DNA of 64,000 bases. Origin: Luteimonas endophytica (GTDB lineage: Bacteria > Pseudomonadota > Gammaproteobacteria > Xanthomonadales > Xanthomonadaceae). The notes beneath the pieces are model-generated. The model did not search any database and was not told where the DNA came from. It worked only from the letters and a program-made list of their open reading frames with translations. Location: assembly GCF_029887875.1 (NCBI RefSeq), contig NZ_JARXRM010000036.1, positions 103,747-167,746 of the forward strand, in the 5' to 3' direction. A program made the translations under genes and the position numbers. This document shows positions 35,649 through 44,989 of the stretch, piece by piece. Every line of letters begins with the position of its first letter. The first letter of the stretch is position 1.

Positions 35649-37154
35649 TCATGCCGCGCGGGGCGGTCGCGCCGCCGGTGCGGTCATCGCGTCGCGCCAC
35701 AGCTGCATCACCGCGTAGCCGCGCCATGGCCGCCAGGCTTCCGCATGCGCGCGCAGCGCCTTCGCCGACATGCGGCTGCCGTCGGCCGGGACCGCCTTCT
35801 GCAGCACCAGGTCCTCGGCCGGAAACGCATCGGGGTGGCCGAGCGCGCGCAGGGCGATGTAGTGCGCGGTCCAGGGCCCGATGCCCGGCAACGCGGTCCA
35901 GCGCGCGACGAACTCCTCGAGCGTGGCTTCCGGGCGGAAATCGACGCGTCCGTCCACCAGCGCCCCGGCGATCCCGCGGACGGTATCGGCGCGGGCCCGG
36001 GTCAGCCCGATGCCATCCAGGTCGGCGTCGGCCAGCGCCTCGGGGGCCGGAAACAGGTGGGTGAACCCGCGCACCGCGAACGGCTCCGGCAGCGCCGTGC
36101 CGAAGCGCTGCGCGAGACGTGCGGTGAGGGTACGCGCCGCCGCCACGCTGACCTGCTGGCCGATCACCGCGCGCACCGCGATCTCGAAGCCGTCCCAGCC
36201 GCTCGGAATGCGCAGCCCCGGCCGCCGCCGCAGCAGCGGACGCAACCGCTGATCGCCCCGCAGGGCGCCGGCGATGGCGTGGGGGTCGGCGTCCAGATCG
36301 AACATCCGCCGCAGGCGGTTGACCATGTCGAGCAGCGCGGCCGGCGGCCCGCCGTGCAGTTCCAGTTGCAGGGCATGGTCGCGCGCCCGGCCACCGGATA
36401 CCGCCGTGACCCGCAGCCAGCCCGGGGCGTGGGCCGGGCCGAACGCGCGCGCGTATCCCTCCGCGTTCACCACCTCGACCCCGGGCAGCGCCCGCCCGCG
36501 CAGGAAATCCAGGGTGGCGGCGAAATCGTAAGGCGGCCGGTAATGCAGCCGCAGCTTCAGGCCGTCGCCGTCGCCGGGCGCGATCTGCCGGCGCAGGTCG
36601 CGCGGGGCCATTGCGTAGGCGTCGCGAAAGCTGGTGTTGAAGCGGCGCAGGCTGCCGAAACCGGAGGCGAGCGCCACCTCGGTGATCGGCAGCGAGGTCT
36701 CGGTCAGCAGCTGCTTGGCGAACAGCAGCCGACGGGTGCCGTGTACCCCGATCGGGGGCGCACCGAGGCGTTCGACGAACAGCCGGCGCAACTGCCGCTC
36801 GCCGATGTGCACGCGCTCGGCCAGCGCGGCCAGCGGCTGCTCGGCCAGCAAGCCCTGGTCGATCAGCTTCAGCGCGCGGGCGAGCACCTCGTCGCCGCGG
36901 CGCCAGGCGCCGTCGGCCGGCGACAGTTCCGGGCGGCAGCGCAGGCACGGCCTGAACCCCGCGGCCTCGGCCGCCGCGGCGCTGCGGTAGTAGCTCACGT
37001 TCTGCGGCTTCGGCGCCGGCGCCGGGCACACCGGCCGGCAGTAGATCCCGGTGCTGGTGACCGCGGTGAAGAACAGCCCGTCGAAGCGCGGATCGCGGCT
37101 CAGCCGGGCCTGTTCGCAGACGCGGGGATCGGGGATGGTGTTGGCGCTGGACAT
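35649..37154 (-). CDS. AdaA-AlkA fusion: Ada-type regulator with DNA-3-methyladenine glycosylase II
   Basis: 501 residues with four parts. (1) Ada zinc domain (about 10-80) with Cys39, Cys43, Cys70 and Cys73 (GIYCRPVC...CLRC); Cys39 aligns with the methylphosphotriester acceptor. (2) AraC-type HTH (about 88-190). (3) AlkA N-terminal domain (about 200-310). (4) HhH-GPD glycosylase domain (about 315-490) with VIGQQVSVAAA, LPGIGPWTAHYIALR and the catalytic Asp in GHPDAFPAEDLVLQKA. It senses DNA methylation, activates its own operon and excises alkylated bases. The O6-methyltransferase part of E. coli Ada is supplied by the separate ogt downstream. Confidence 0.94.
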   Translation of the reverse strand: MSSANTIPDPRVCEQARLSRDPRFDGLFFTAVTSTGIYCRPVCPAPAPKPQNVSYYRSAAAAEAAGFRPCLRCRPELSPADGAWRRGDEVLARALKLIDQGLLAEQPLAALAERVHIGERQLRRLFVERLGAPPIGVHGTRRLLFAKQLLTETSLPITEVALASGFGSLRRFNTSFRDAYAMAPRDLRRQIAPGDGDGLKLRLHYRPPYDFAATLDFLRGRALPGVEVVNAEGYARAFGPAHAPGWLRVTAVSGGRARDHALQLELHGGPPAALLDMVNRLRRMFDLDADPHAIAGALRGDQRLRPLLRRRPGLRIPSGWDGFEIAVRAVIGQQVSVAAARTLTARLAQRFGTALPEPFAVRGFTHLFPAPEALADADLDGIGLTRARADTVRGIAGALVDGRVDFRPEATLEEFVARWTALPGIGPWTAHYIALRALGHPDAFPAEDLVLQKAVPADGSRMSAKALRAHAEAWRPWRGYAVMQLWRDAMTAPAARPPRAA

Positions 37155-37259
37155 GAGACGAGACTAGCACCGGGCCCGGACCGCGACTGGCCGTTTTCGG
37201 ACGTCAATGGCGCACCGCCGGGGGCAACACCCGTCCCTGCAGGCGCGATGCACTCCACG

Positions 37260-37370
37260 CGCAGGAGCGTGCCGTGCACGCGAAGGCGGGCACGGCCGCC
37301 GACATCCGAATCACCGCCAGCCGGGCCGGAACTTCCGTCGCTATCGCGGCCGTGGGCCGCGCCTACGGCC
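37260..37370. repeat. Diverged copy of the 'GTAGGAGCG' intergenic repeat
   Basis: Contains GCAGGAGCGTGCCGTGCACG (compare CCGTAGGAGCGTGCCATGCA at 20013 and 20139), then CACCGCCAGCCGGGCCGG, then TCGCGGCCGTGGGCCGCGCC and TACGG. The last three codons of the upstream-strand NPP gene lie inside it, so the repeat supplies that gene's stop codon. It occupies most of the 208-bp spacer before the AdaA-AlkA start. Confidence 0.75.
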
Positions 37371-38601
37371 CGGGCTCGCGCAGGGCGGGGGCCAGCACGC
37401 CGGGATCGCCGTCGCCCGGAAGCGGATCGATGCCCAGCAGGCGCGCCAGCAGCGGGTACACGTGCACGTTGTCGAACGGCGGAAGTTCGGTCCCGCCGCG
37501 AAACGCCGGCCCCCGGGCGATGAAGATCGCCCGCATCGATGGCAGTGCCGGGTCGAACCCGTGCGAGCCGCGGGGACCGGCAGGCCGGCGGGCGACGGCC
37601 GCGCGCGGGATCGCGTCCCAGCCCTCGTGCATCTGGCAGACGATCGGCGGGATCCGGGAGTGGTTGCCGTAGTGCCAACGTTCCGGCAACTCCGCCTTGC
37701 GCCAGCAGTCGTAGTGCGGGTGCGCGCCGAGCAGTGCCGCCTCGGCCTGCGCGATCCGCCCCGCGCGCGGCCGGAAGCCCACCACCTGGCCGGAACTGAC
37801 CAGCTCCGCGTCCGCAGGATCCACCATCTCCTCGACGGCCACCACCTGCCCCTCGGGCACCTCGGCCATGCCGTGGTCGGAGACCACCACGATGTTGACC
37901 CGCTCCGCCAGCCCCTGGCGGGCGATCCCGTCGAGCAGCTGCCCGATCGCGGCATCGACCTGGCGCATGGTCTCGCGCAGCTGCCGCGAATGCGGACCGT
38001 GTGCATGCGCGGCGCCGTCGGGATGCTCGAAGTAGAGCGTCGCCAGGCGCGGCCGACCGGGGCCACGCTCGGCCAGCCAGGCGAGCACGCGGCGCACGCG
38101 CGCCTCCATCCCCATGGTGTCGTCGAAGGCGTGCCAGCGCGTCGGCCGCACCCCGCCGACCGGCGCCTCGCTGCCAGGCCAGAACAGCGTTGCAGTGGGC
38201 AGGCCGGCCCGCTCGGCACTCACCCACAGCGGCTCGCCGCCCCACCATTCGCGGCTTCCCACCGCCCCGCGATCGCTGAGCCGGAACCAGCCGAGCTCCG
38301 CGGCGTACATGGTGTTGTGGACCAGCCCGTGGCGGTCGGGACGAAGCCCGGTGACCATGGTGTAGTGATTGGGGAAGGTCAGCGTCGGGTACGACGGCGT
38401 CATCCACGCGGCGCGCACGCCCTCCCGGGCCAGCCGGTCCAGGCGCGGGGTGTCGCCGCGGCCGAGCATGCCCGGATGCACGCCGTCCAGCGACACCAGC
38501 AGCAGGGTCGGGGCGGGAGCAGTGCCGGTAGCGGCGGGCGGTGACCAGGCGCATCCGGCGAGCAGCAGGAATACGCCGAGGATCGTGAGCATACGGAGCA
38601 T
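37363..38601 (-). CDS. Alkaline phosphatase-fold lipoprotein (nucleotide pyrophosphatase/phosphodiesterase family)
   Basis: 412 residues from MLRMLTILGVFLL, ending its signal at the lipobox LLAGC (about 17). The NPP-type alkaline-phosphatase fold has metal ligands in SLDGVHPGML and the nucleophile Thr in PTLTFPNHYTMVTGL (about 75). Further ligands are in FEHPDGAAHAHGP, VVVSDHGMAEV and GSHGFDP. These enzymes cleave phosphodiester or pyrophosphate bonds outside the cytoplasm; the substrate may be nucleotides or lipids. Two other in-frame ATGs (38592, 38613) are possible starts. The C-terminal codons and stop come from an intergenic repeat. Confidence 0.88.
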   Translation of the reverse strand: MLRMLTILGVFLLLAGCAWSPPAATGTAPAPTLLLVSLDGVHPGMLGRGDTPRLDRLAREGVRAAWMTPSYPTLTFPNHYTMVTGLRPDRHGLVHNTMYAAELGWFRLSDRGAVGSREWWGGEPLWVSAERAGLPTATLFWPGSEAPVGGVRPTRWHAFDDTMGMEARVRRVLAWLAERGPGRPRLATLYFEHPDGAAHAHGPHSRQLRETMRQVDAAIGQLLDGIARQGLAERVNIVVVSDHGMAEVPEGQVVAVEEMVDPADAELVSSGQVVGFRPRAGRIAQAEAALLGAHPHYDCWRKAELPERWHYGNHSRIPPIVCQMHEGWDAIPRAAVARRPAGPRGSHGFDPALPSMRAIFIARGPAFRGGTELPPFDNVHVYPLLARLLGIDPLPGDGDPGVLAPALREPGP

Positions 38602-38770
38602 GGGCGCGATCATAGGGCCACAAGATGACCGGTGTTGCAGCGCCCCCGACCAGGCCCGACAGGCTGACGCGGTTCTGAACGGCGCGTGCCCCGGGCCTCT
38701 GGACCGCGACCGGCGCAGGCGTATCCTCGACGGGTGGCAACACCGCCATGGATCCGCACGAGGTGCCGAC

Positions 38771-39061
38771 ATGAAACGACTGCTGATCGCCAGCGCGCTG
38801 CTTGGAATGGCCTTCGCCGTGGCCGCCCAGGAGCCGGAGCCCGAGGAGCAGGCGGAAGACGCCGCACCCAAGGCGTCCGAACGCTTCTGCATCACCGAGA
38901 CCGGCTCGCGGGTGGTCGCCAGCCGCAACGCGCGCAACCGGCAGGAGCGCGACGCGTGCGTGGCCGCGGGCGGCCGCGTCTACACCCGCGCGGAACTGGA
39001 GAGCACCGGCGAGGTCGATATCGCCGACGCGCTGCGCCGCCTGGATCCGTCGATCCGCTGA
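38771..39061 (+). CDS. Small secreted protein of unknown function
   Basis: 96 residues. A signal peptide (MKRLLIASALLGMAFAVAAQ) precedes an acidic stretch (EPEPEEQAEDAA), then a short domain with two Cys (RFCITETGSRV and RDACVAAGGRVYT). Only one disulfide is possible. I do not recognise a family. Length, signal peptide and codon use like its neighbours support a real gene. It is divergent from the NPP lipoprotein and convergent with the Rieske gene. Confidence 0.65.
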   Translation: MKRLLIASALLGMAFAVAAQEPEPEEQAEDAAPKASERFCITETGSRVVASRNARNRQERDACVAAGGRVYTRAELESTGEVDIADALRRLDPSIR

Positions 39062-39115
39062 CCGCGGCCGTCAAGCCCCACCACCCGCCGGGCGGGCCGG
39101 GCCGGTGCGCCGGCC

Positions 39116-39484
39116 TCAGCCCGCATGGCCTTCCGCCAGCAGCACCTGGCCATCGCGCACTTCCACCGCGACCGCGCGCAGCGACTCGCCGCGGCACGGC
39201 CCGGCCACGCACAGCCCGCCCACCAGTTCGAAACTCGCGCCGTGCGCGGCGCACACCAGCCCCCCTTCCTTCGAACGCAGGAACCGCCCTGGGGCCCAGT
39301 CCAGCCGCCGCCCGGCATGAGGACACACGTTCAGCCAGGCGCGCGCGTCAGCGCCGGCGCGGTGCACGACCAGGGACTCGGGTGCGCCGGCGACCAGGGC
39401 TTCCACTTCCACCAGGCCGCCGTCGTCGATCTGCGCAAGTGCCACGAGCGGCACAACTTCGGGCGGCTGATTTAACGGAGTCAT
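39116..39484 (-). CDS. Small Rieske [2Fe-2S] protein
   Basis: 122 residues. A single Rieske domain has ligands in NVCPHAGRRLDW (CxH) and LVCAAHGASFE (CxxH), which together bind a [2Fe-2S] cluster. The GGLCVAGPCRGESL segment closes the fold. No signal peptide; cytoplasmic. It resembles stand-alone Rieske proteins that feed electrons to oxygenases or act in nitrite/redox metabolism, but no partner is adjacent. The start was set at MTPLNQPPEVVPLVAL. No ribosome-binding site is visible. It faces the small membrane-protein gene divergently. Confidence 0.82.
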   Translation of the reverse strand: MTPLNQPPEVVPLVALAQIDDGGLVEVEALVAGAPESLVVHRAGADARAWLNVCPHAGRRLDWAPGRFLRSKEGGLVCAAHGASFELVGGLCVAGPCRGESLRAVAVEVRDGQVLLAEGHAG

Positions 39485-39563
39485 TACATTGTCGGGCGCA
39501 ACGGGCCCGATACTTCCTGCATCGGCTCGATGCCGCATTGTGTCACGGCTCTCACGGGAACCC

Positions 39564-39854
39564 ATGGTTTCGAATTTCTTCAACACCCTGTACCTGCGCT
39601 ACCGCAGTTCCGGCGCCTCCGCGGTATTCTCGCCGCGCAAGCCGCGGCATCCGCTGCTGCGGCTCCTGGTCGGTCTGGTCGGCCTCGCCCTGCTGGCCGT
39701 GCTGCTGGTCTTTGGCGTGGTCATCGGCCTGGCCATGCTCGGCGCGGGGCTGGCGATGCGGCTGCTGCCGCGGCGTCCGCGCGCCGCTCCCGCGCGCCGC
39801 CGCGGCGCGCTCGACGGCGAGTTCCGCGTCGTCGATCGTCCGCTGCTGCGCTGA
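39564..39854 (+). CDS. Small membrane protein of unknown function
   Basis: 96 residues. An amphipathic N-terminus (MVSNFFNTLYLRYRSSGAS) leads to one or two hydrophobic helices (about 35-70, LLVGLVGLALLAVLLVFGVVIGLAMLG as two runs), then an Arg-rich cytoplasmic tail ending DGEFRVVDRPLLR. The tail motif is similar to small proteins often found beside FAH hydrolases in xanthomonads; that similarity is from memory. The FAH-hydrolase gene starts 7 bp after its stop, so they are co-transcribed. Confidence 0.7.
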   Translation: MVSNFFNTLYLRYRSSGASAVFSPRKPRHPLLRLLVGLVGLALLAVLLVFGVVIGLAMLGAGLAMRLLPRRPRAAPARRRGALDGEFRVVDRPLLR

Positions 39855-39861
39855 GCCGCGC

Positions 39862-40575
39862 ATGAGCGACCTGATTCCGGCGCCGCACGTGCCGCGGCTC
39901 GCGGTGCGCGGCGGCGGCAGTTTCCCGGTGCGGCGGATCTACTGCGTCGGCCGCAACTACGCCGACCACGCCCGCGAGATGGGCGCTGAGGCGCCGGCTT
40001 CGACGGAAGCCCGCGGCACGCCGGTGTTCTTCATGAAGCCGGCCGATGCGGTGGCCACCGAGCGCGGCGTGCCGTATCCGCCCGGCACCGGCGAGCTGCA
40101 CCACGAGGTCGAGCTGGTGGTGGCGATCGGCGCCGACGCGCCCGACGGGGTGCTCCCGGTGGAGCGCGCCGGGGGGCTGGTGTTCGGCTACGCGGTGGGC
40201 CTGGACCTGACCCGCCGCGACCTTCAGGCCGAAGCCAAGCGCAAGGGCCTGCCCTGGGACACCGCCAAGGGGTTCGACCATTCGGCGCCACTGAGCAGGC
40301 TGGTGCCGGCAGCGGAACTCGGCGAGCTGGGCGAACGGACCCTGGCGCTGGAGGTCAACGGCGAAATGCGCCAGCGCTCGCGTCTGGATGCGATGGTCTG
40401 GAGCGTGCCCGAGATCCTGCACGAGCTCTCCAAGCTCTACGCGCTCCGCGCCGGCGACCTGGTGTTCATGGGCACGCCGGCCGGCGTGGCCGCACTGCGA
40501 CCCGGGGACCGCTGCCGCGCCAGCCTCGACGATGCCATCGTCCACGAATGCGAGATCACCGCACCGCGGGCATAG
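39862..40575 (+). CDS. Fumarylacetoacetate hydrolase family protein
   Basis: 237 residues. FAH-fold enzymes use a divalent metal to cleave C-C bonds of acylpyruvates or decarboxylate oxaloacetate. [15 protein letters not shown] (about 27-41), [26 protein letters not shown] (metal ligands Glu/Glu) and [14 protein letters not shown] are conserved. The C-terminal [17 protein letters not shown] is also conserved. The length suits the fumarylpyruvate hydrolase / acylpyruvase group. It lies directly after the small membrane-protein gene and is followed by mscL. Confidence 0.92.
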   Translation: MSDLIPAPHVPRLAVRGGGSFPVRRIYCVGRNYADHAREMGAEAPASTEARGTPVFFMKPADAVATERGVPYPPGTGELHHEVELVVAIGADAPDGVLPVERAGGLVFGYAVGLDLTRRDLQAEAKRKGLPWDTAKGFDHSAPLSRLVPAAELGELGERTLALEVNGEMRQRSRLDAMVWSVPEILHELSKLYALRAGDLVFMGTPAGVAALRPGDRCRASLDDAIVHECEITAPRA

Positions 40576-40604
40576 TGCCGCGCATGCCACCTGGAGAGGC
40601 GAAG

Positions 40605-41021
40605 ATGGGGATGATGTCGGAGTTCAGGGAATTCGCGGTGCGCGGCAACGTCATCGACCTCGCGGTCGCCGTGGTCATCGGCGCCGCGTTCGGCAGGATC
40701 GTCACCGCCCTGGTCGACGGCCTGATCATGCCGCCGCTGGGGCTGCTGATCGGCGGGATCGACCTGTCGGAGTGGGTGGTGACCCTGCGCGCGGCCACGG
40801 TCGACGCCGCCGGCGAAGAGGTCCCCGCCGTGGTGCTCGCGATCGGCGAGTTCCTCAACGCGCTGCTGCAGTTCGCGCTGGTCGCGTTCGCCATCTTCCT
40901 GATGATCCGGCTGATCAACCGCCTGCACCGCAAGCGCGAGGCGGCACCCGAAGCGCCCGCCGCGCCGCCCGAGGACGTGCAACTGCTGCGCGAGATCCGC
41001 GACGAACTCAGGAAGCGCTGA
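40605..41021 (+). CDS. mscL: Large-conductance mechanosensitive channel
   Basis: 138 residues. MscL is a pentameric pore that opens under membrane tension and protects the cell from hypo-osmotic shock. The N-terminal helix [20 protein letters not shown] is followed by TM1 ([24 protein letters not shown]), a short periplasmic loop, TM2 ([20 protein letters not shown]) and a charged C-terminal bundle (LLREIRDEL). GGAGAGG precedes the first of three close ATGs by about 5 bases. Confidence 0.96.
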   Translation: MGMMSEFREFAVRGNVIDLAVAVVIGAAFGRIVTALVDGLIMPPLGLLIGGIDLSEWVVTLRAATVDAAGEEVPAVVLAIGEFLNALLQFALVAFAIFLMIRLINRLHRKREAAPEAPAAPPEDVQLLREIRDELRKR

Positions 41022-41100
41022 TCCGATCGGATCGGCGCATCCGGCCGCGGACCCGGGCTGGTAAGCTCGCGCCTTCCCTTTTCGCGCCCCGGAGTGCCAG

Positions 41101-42516
41101 ATGCGTCTCGCGCCGCTGCTGTTCGCCCTTTCGCTGTCCGCATCCGTGTCCGCGGCCGCGTCGGCCCAGGACGCCACCCGCATCCCCGCGGCTGCCCTGG
41201 ACACGGCCGTGCAGCTGCGCGAACAGGCGCTCGCCGACGACACCGCCTGGCGGGTGATCGAATCGCTGACGACGCAGATCGGTCCGCGCCTGCCCGGCAG
41301 CGAGGCCGACGCGCGCGCGGTGGCCTGGGCCGAGGCGAAGTTCGCCGAACTCGGTTTCGACCGGGTCTGGACCGAGCCGGTGACCTTCCCGAAATGGGAA
41401 CGCCGCAGCGAGCGCGCGCGGGTCCTGGGTGCGCACGCGCAACCGCTGGTGGTGACGGCGCTCGGCGGCAGCCCCGGCGGCGAGCTGGAGGCGGAGATCG
41501 TCCGCTTCGCCGATTTCGCCGCGCTCGAGGCGGCGCCCGCGGGATCGCTGGAAGGCCGGATCGCCTTCGTCGACTACCGCATGGAGCGCACCCGCGACGG
41601 CAGCGGCTACGGCGACGCCGGCCCGATCCGCGGCCGCGGCCCGGCGGTGGCCAGCGGCAAGGGCGCGATCGGCTACCTGATGCGCTCGATCGGCACCAGC
41701 CCGCACCGCGTCGCCAATACCGGCATGACCCGCTTCCCCGACGGCACCACCCCGATCCCGGCCGCGGCGCTGTCGCTGCCCGATGCCGACCAGCTCGGCC
41801 GGCTGCTGCAGCGCGGGCCGGTGCGGGTCCGGCTGGAGCTGGACTGCGGCTGGAACGGCGAATACACCTCGCAGAACGTGATCGGCGAGATCACCGGCAG
41901 CGAATCGCCCGAGGAGCTGGTGGTGATCGGCGGCCACCTCGATTCCTGGGACCACGGCACCGGCGCCGTCGACGACGCCTCCGGCATCGGCATCACCATG
42001 GCGGTCGGCCACCTGCTCGGCCGCCTGCCGCAGGCGCCGAAGCGCAGCATCCGGGTGATCGCCTTCGCCAACGAGGAACAGGGCCTGATCGGCGCGCGCC
42101 AGTACGCCGAGCGCCACGCCGAGGCGATCGCCGACCACGTGATCGCCGCCGAGAGCGACTTCGGCGCCGGACGCATCTACGCGTTCGACAGCAGCGCGCC
42201 GGCGCGCGCCCAGGGCGCGATCCGGCAGATCGCCGAAGCGCTGGCGCCGCTCGGCATCGAGCATGCGCCTGGCGCGGGCAGCCCCGGCCCCGACATCATC
42301 CCGCTGGCCCAGGCCGGCGCCGCCTGGGCGTGGCTGGGCCAGGACGGCAGCGGTTACTTCGACCTGCACCACAACGCCGACGACACCCTGGACAAGATCG
42401 ACCCCGAAGCGGTGGCGCAGAACGTCGCGGCCTACGCGGTTTTCGCCTGGCTCGCGGCGCAGGCCGAGGGCGATTTCGGCAGCACCCCGGCGGCCGCCGC
42501 GGCCAACGGCGAGTAG
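41101..42516 (+). CDS. Secreted M28 family aminopeptidase
   Basis: 471 residues. A signal peptide (about 1-22, ending ASAQ) precedes a PA-type insertion (about 140-230) within a di-zinc M28 peptidase. The metal-binding motifs GGHLDSWDHGTGAVDDASG, FANEEQGLIGAR and FDLHHNADDT appear in order; catalytic Glu is in ANEEQ. It removes N-terminal amino acids from peptides outside the cytoplasm. A -10-like TAAGCT lies about 40 bp before the ATG. It converges on the methyltransferase gene with a 19-bp gap. Confidence 0.93.
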   Translation: MRLAPLLFALSLSASVSAAASAQDATRIPAAALDTAVQLREQALADDTAWRVIESLTTQIGPRLPGSEADARAVAWAEAKFAELGFDRVWTEPVTFPKWERRSERARVLGAHAQPLVVTALGGSPGGELEAEIVRFADFAALEAAPAGSLEGRIAFVDYRMERTRDGSGYGDAGPIRGRGPAVASGKGAIGYLMRSIGTSPHRVANTGMTRFPDGTTPIPAAALSLPDADQLGRLLQRGPVRVRLELDCGWNGEYTSQNVIGEITGSESPEELVVIGGHLDSWDHGTGAVDDASGIGITMAVGHLLGRLPQAPKRSIRVIAFANEEQGLIGARQYAERHAEAIADHVIAAESDFGAGRIYAFDSSAPARAQGAIRQIAEALAPLGIEHAPGAGSPGPDIIPLAQAGAAWAWLGQDGSGYFDLHHNADDTLDKIDPEAVAQNVAAYAVFAWLAAQAEGDFGSTPAAAAANGE

Positions 42517-42535
42517 AGCCTGCGCCGGGACCGGA

Positions 42536-43360
42536 TCAGCCCGCGGGCACGCGCATCCGCCAGGCCGCCAGCAGCACCGCGGCGGCGGCGGCGACGTTGA
42601 GGCTCTCCACCGCACCGGTCCCCGGGATCGAAAGCCTCAGGTCGCAGGCGGCGGCCAGCGCGCTGTCCATGCCCGCGCCTTCGGCCCCGAGCACGTAGAC
42701 CAGCCGCGGCGGCAGGGGCGCGGCGAACAGGTCGTCGCCAGCGCGCACCACCGTGGCCGCCAGTCCGAAGCCGGCCCCGCGCAGTGCCGCCAGCGCCGCC
42801 GCGTCGTCGCCGGCCCGGACCAGCGGCACCGCCTCGGCCGCGCCCTCGGCCACCCGTGCGGCGGCTCCGGACAGCGCCAGGCCGGAACGCTGCGGCAGCA
42901 GCACCGCGGCGACGCCGAAGTGCGCCGCCGAGCGCAGGATCGCGCCGAGATTGTGCGGGTTGCCGACACCGTCGAGCCACAGCGCACAGGCCGCGCCCGC
43001 CGGCAGCGCCCGCAGCCAGGGCTCCAGCGCCAGCGGTTCCGCGCGCAGCACTTCGGCGACCACGCCTTCGTGGTGGGCGCTGCCGGCCAGGCGCGCCAGC
43101 TCGTCCTCGCCCACGACGCGATAGCCGATCCGATTCTCCACGCACCACTTCAGCAGCGGCTGCAGCGCCGGAATGCGCGCCTCGGCCAGGTACAGCTTGC
43201 GGATCGCCTGCGGACGCCGCGCGAACACCGCCCGCACCGCGTTGATGCCGTACAGGCGCAACTCGTTACGGCGGTCGGGGCGCGCGGCGGGGCGGACGGC
43301 CGCGGCCGCGCGACCCGCCCAGGGCGAACTCGAAGGTCGCCGCGGCGGCGCCGGCGCCAC
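42536..43360 (-). CDS. TrmH/SpoU family RNA 2'-O-methyltransferase
   Basis: 274 residues. An N-terminal substrate-binding domain (about 32-105: LRLYGINAVRAVFARRPQAIRKLYL) is joined to a SPOUT knot domain (about 118-272). The three SpoU motifs are present: GNPHNLGAILRSAAHFG, VYVLGAEGAGM and LSIPGTGAVESLNVAAA. It methylates a ribose 2'-hydroxyl of tRNA or rRNA using S-adenosylmethionine. YfiF-like or RlmB-like proteins fit, and I cannot separate them. The first 30 residues are Pro/Arg-rich, so a later start is possible. It begins 4 bp after the upstream AGCS stop. Confidence 0.88.
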   Translation of the reverse strand: MAPAPPRRPSSSPWAGRAAAAVRPAARPDRRNELRLYGINAVRAVFARRPQAIRKLYLAEARIPALQPLLKWCVENRIGYRVVGEDELARLAGSAHHEGVVAEVLRAEPLALEPWLRALPAGAACALWLDGVGNPHNLGAILRSAAHFGVAAVLLPQRSGLALSGAAARVAEGAAEAVPLVRAGDDAAALAALRGAGFGLAATVVRAGDDLFAAPLPPRLVYVLGAEGAGMDSALAAACDLRLSIPGTGAVESLNVAAAAAVLLAAWRMRVPAG

Positions 43361-43364
43361 CGGA

Positions 43365-44798
43365 TCAGTCCTTCCTGCGCCAGAAGTCGGCGTTGCGAAT
43401 GCCGAGCGCCTCCGGATCGAACACCGGTTCCTGCCCGGCCGCCTGCTGGCCCTCGTAGTCGCGCAGCGCCAGCAGCGCCGGCTTCTGCAGGATCAGGATG
43501 GCGATGATGTTGAGCCAGGCCATCAGGCCCACGCCGATGTCGCCCAGGGTCCAGGCCATCTCCGCGGTGCGCACCGCCCCGAAGGTGACCGCAGCCAGCA
43601 GCCCCAGCCGCAGCGCGAACACCATCCACGGCCGGTGGATCTTGCGGTTGATGAAGGTGATGTTGGTCTCGGCCATGTAGTAGTAGGCGAGGATCGTGGT
43701 GAAGGCGAAGAACAGCAGCGCCACCGCGACGAACCCGGCACCCCAGCCCGGCAGCACCGACTCGACCGCGTACTGCGCGAATCCGGGGCCGGCCTCGATC
43801 CCGGGCAGCGCTTCCACGATCATGCCGCCCTCGGGATTGGCCACGTTGTACATCCCGGTGGAGAGGATCATGAACGCGGTGGCCGAACACACCAGCAGGG
43901 TGTCGACGTACACCGAGAACGCCTGCACGAAGCCCTGCTTGGCCGGGTGCGAGACCTCCGCCGCCGCGGCGTGGTGAGGGCCGGTGCCCTGCCCGGCCTC
44001 GTTGGAGTAGATGCCGCGCTTGACCCCCCACTCGATCGCCAGGCCCAGCACCGCGCCCATGCCTGCCTCCATGCCGAAGGCGCTGCGGAAGATCAGCCCG
44101 AACATCTCCGGGACCGCGGTGATGTTGAGCAGCATGATCACCAGCGCGATCAGGATGTAGGCCAGCGCCATGAACGGCACCACGACCTCGGCGAAACGGG
44201 CGATGCGCTTGACCCCGCCGAGCACGATGAACCCCAGCCCCACCACCACCGCGGCCGCGGTGGCGCTCGGCGGAATGCCCCAGGCGTTGCTCATGCTCGA
44301 GGCGATGCCGTTGGCCTGCACGCCGGGCAGCAGGAATCCGGTGGCGATCACCGTGACCACGGCGAACAGCCAGGCGTACCACTTCTGCCCCATCGCCTTT
44401 TCGATGAAGTACGCCGGGCCGCCGCGATAGCGGCCGCTGTCGTCCTTCTCCTTGTAGATCTGCGCCAGAGTGGACTCGACATAGGCGGTCGATGCGCCGA
44501 AGAACGCCACCACCCACATCCAGAACACCGCGCCGGGGCCGCCGAATGCGATCGCGGTGGCGACACCGGCGATGTTGCCGATGCCGATCCGCCCGGACAG
44601 CGACATCGCCAGCGCCTGGAACGAGGAGACGCCGGCCTCGGACGAACTGCCGCTCAGCATCAGCCGCACCATCTCGCCGACCCGCCGGACCTGCAGGAAG
44701 CGCGTGCGGATCGAGAAGTACAGCCCGGCGCCCAGGCACAGCGCGATCAGCGCCGGGCTCCAGATGATGCTGTTGAGGGTGTTGACGATCTGTTCCAC
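43365..44798 (-). CDS. AGCS-family sodium:alanine/glycine symporter
   Basis: 477 residues from a GTG (MEQIVNTLNSIIWSPAL), with GGGGAG 8 bases before it. An upstream in-frame ATG adds 21 non-conserved residues. About 11 membrane helices. Family motifs: ALAMSLSGRIGIGNIAGVATAIAFGGPGAVFWMW, and EWGVKRGIYSNEAGQGTGPHHAAAA in the second half. It takes up alanine or glycine with sodium. The methyltransferase gene follows immediately, but the functions look unrelated. Confidence 0.94.
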   Translation of the reverse strand: MEQIVNTLNSIIWSPALIALCLGAGLYFSIRTRFLQVRRVGEMVRLMLSGSSSEAGVSSFQALAMSLSGRIGIGNIAGVATAIAFGGPGAVFWMWVVAFFGASTAYVESTLAQIYKEKDDSGRYRGGPAYFIEKAMGQKWYAWLFAVVTVIATGFLLPGVQANGIASSMSNAWGIPPSATAAAVVVGLGFIVLGGVKRIARFAEVVVPFMALAYILIALVIMLLNITAVPEMFGLIFRSAFGMEAGMGAVLGLAIEWGVKRGIYSNEAGQGTGPHHAAAAEVSHPAKQGFVQAFSVYVDTLLVCSATAFMILSTGMYNVANPEGGMIVEALPGIEAGPGFAQYAVESVLPGWGAGFVAVALLFFAFTTILAYYYMAETNITFINRKIHRPWMVFALRLGLLAAVTFGAVRTAEMAWTLGDIGVGLMAWLNIIAILILQKPALLALRDYEGQQAAGQEPVFDPEALGIRNADFWRRKD

Positions 44799-44989
44799 TA
44801 GGCGCGCTCCCCGGTTGGACGGCAACGGGCCCGCGGCGCGGACCAGCGCCCGATTCTCCACGATCCGGCCGCAAACGCGAAACCGCGCGCCGCTTCGGGC
44901 CGGCGCGACCCGGCCGCACCCGCAGCGGCTGGCGGGCGAAGGGGGCGCCGCGCACGGACCGGGGATCGGCCCGGAAACCGGTACGGTCG

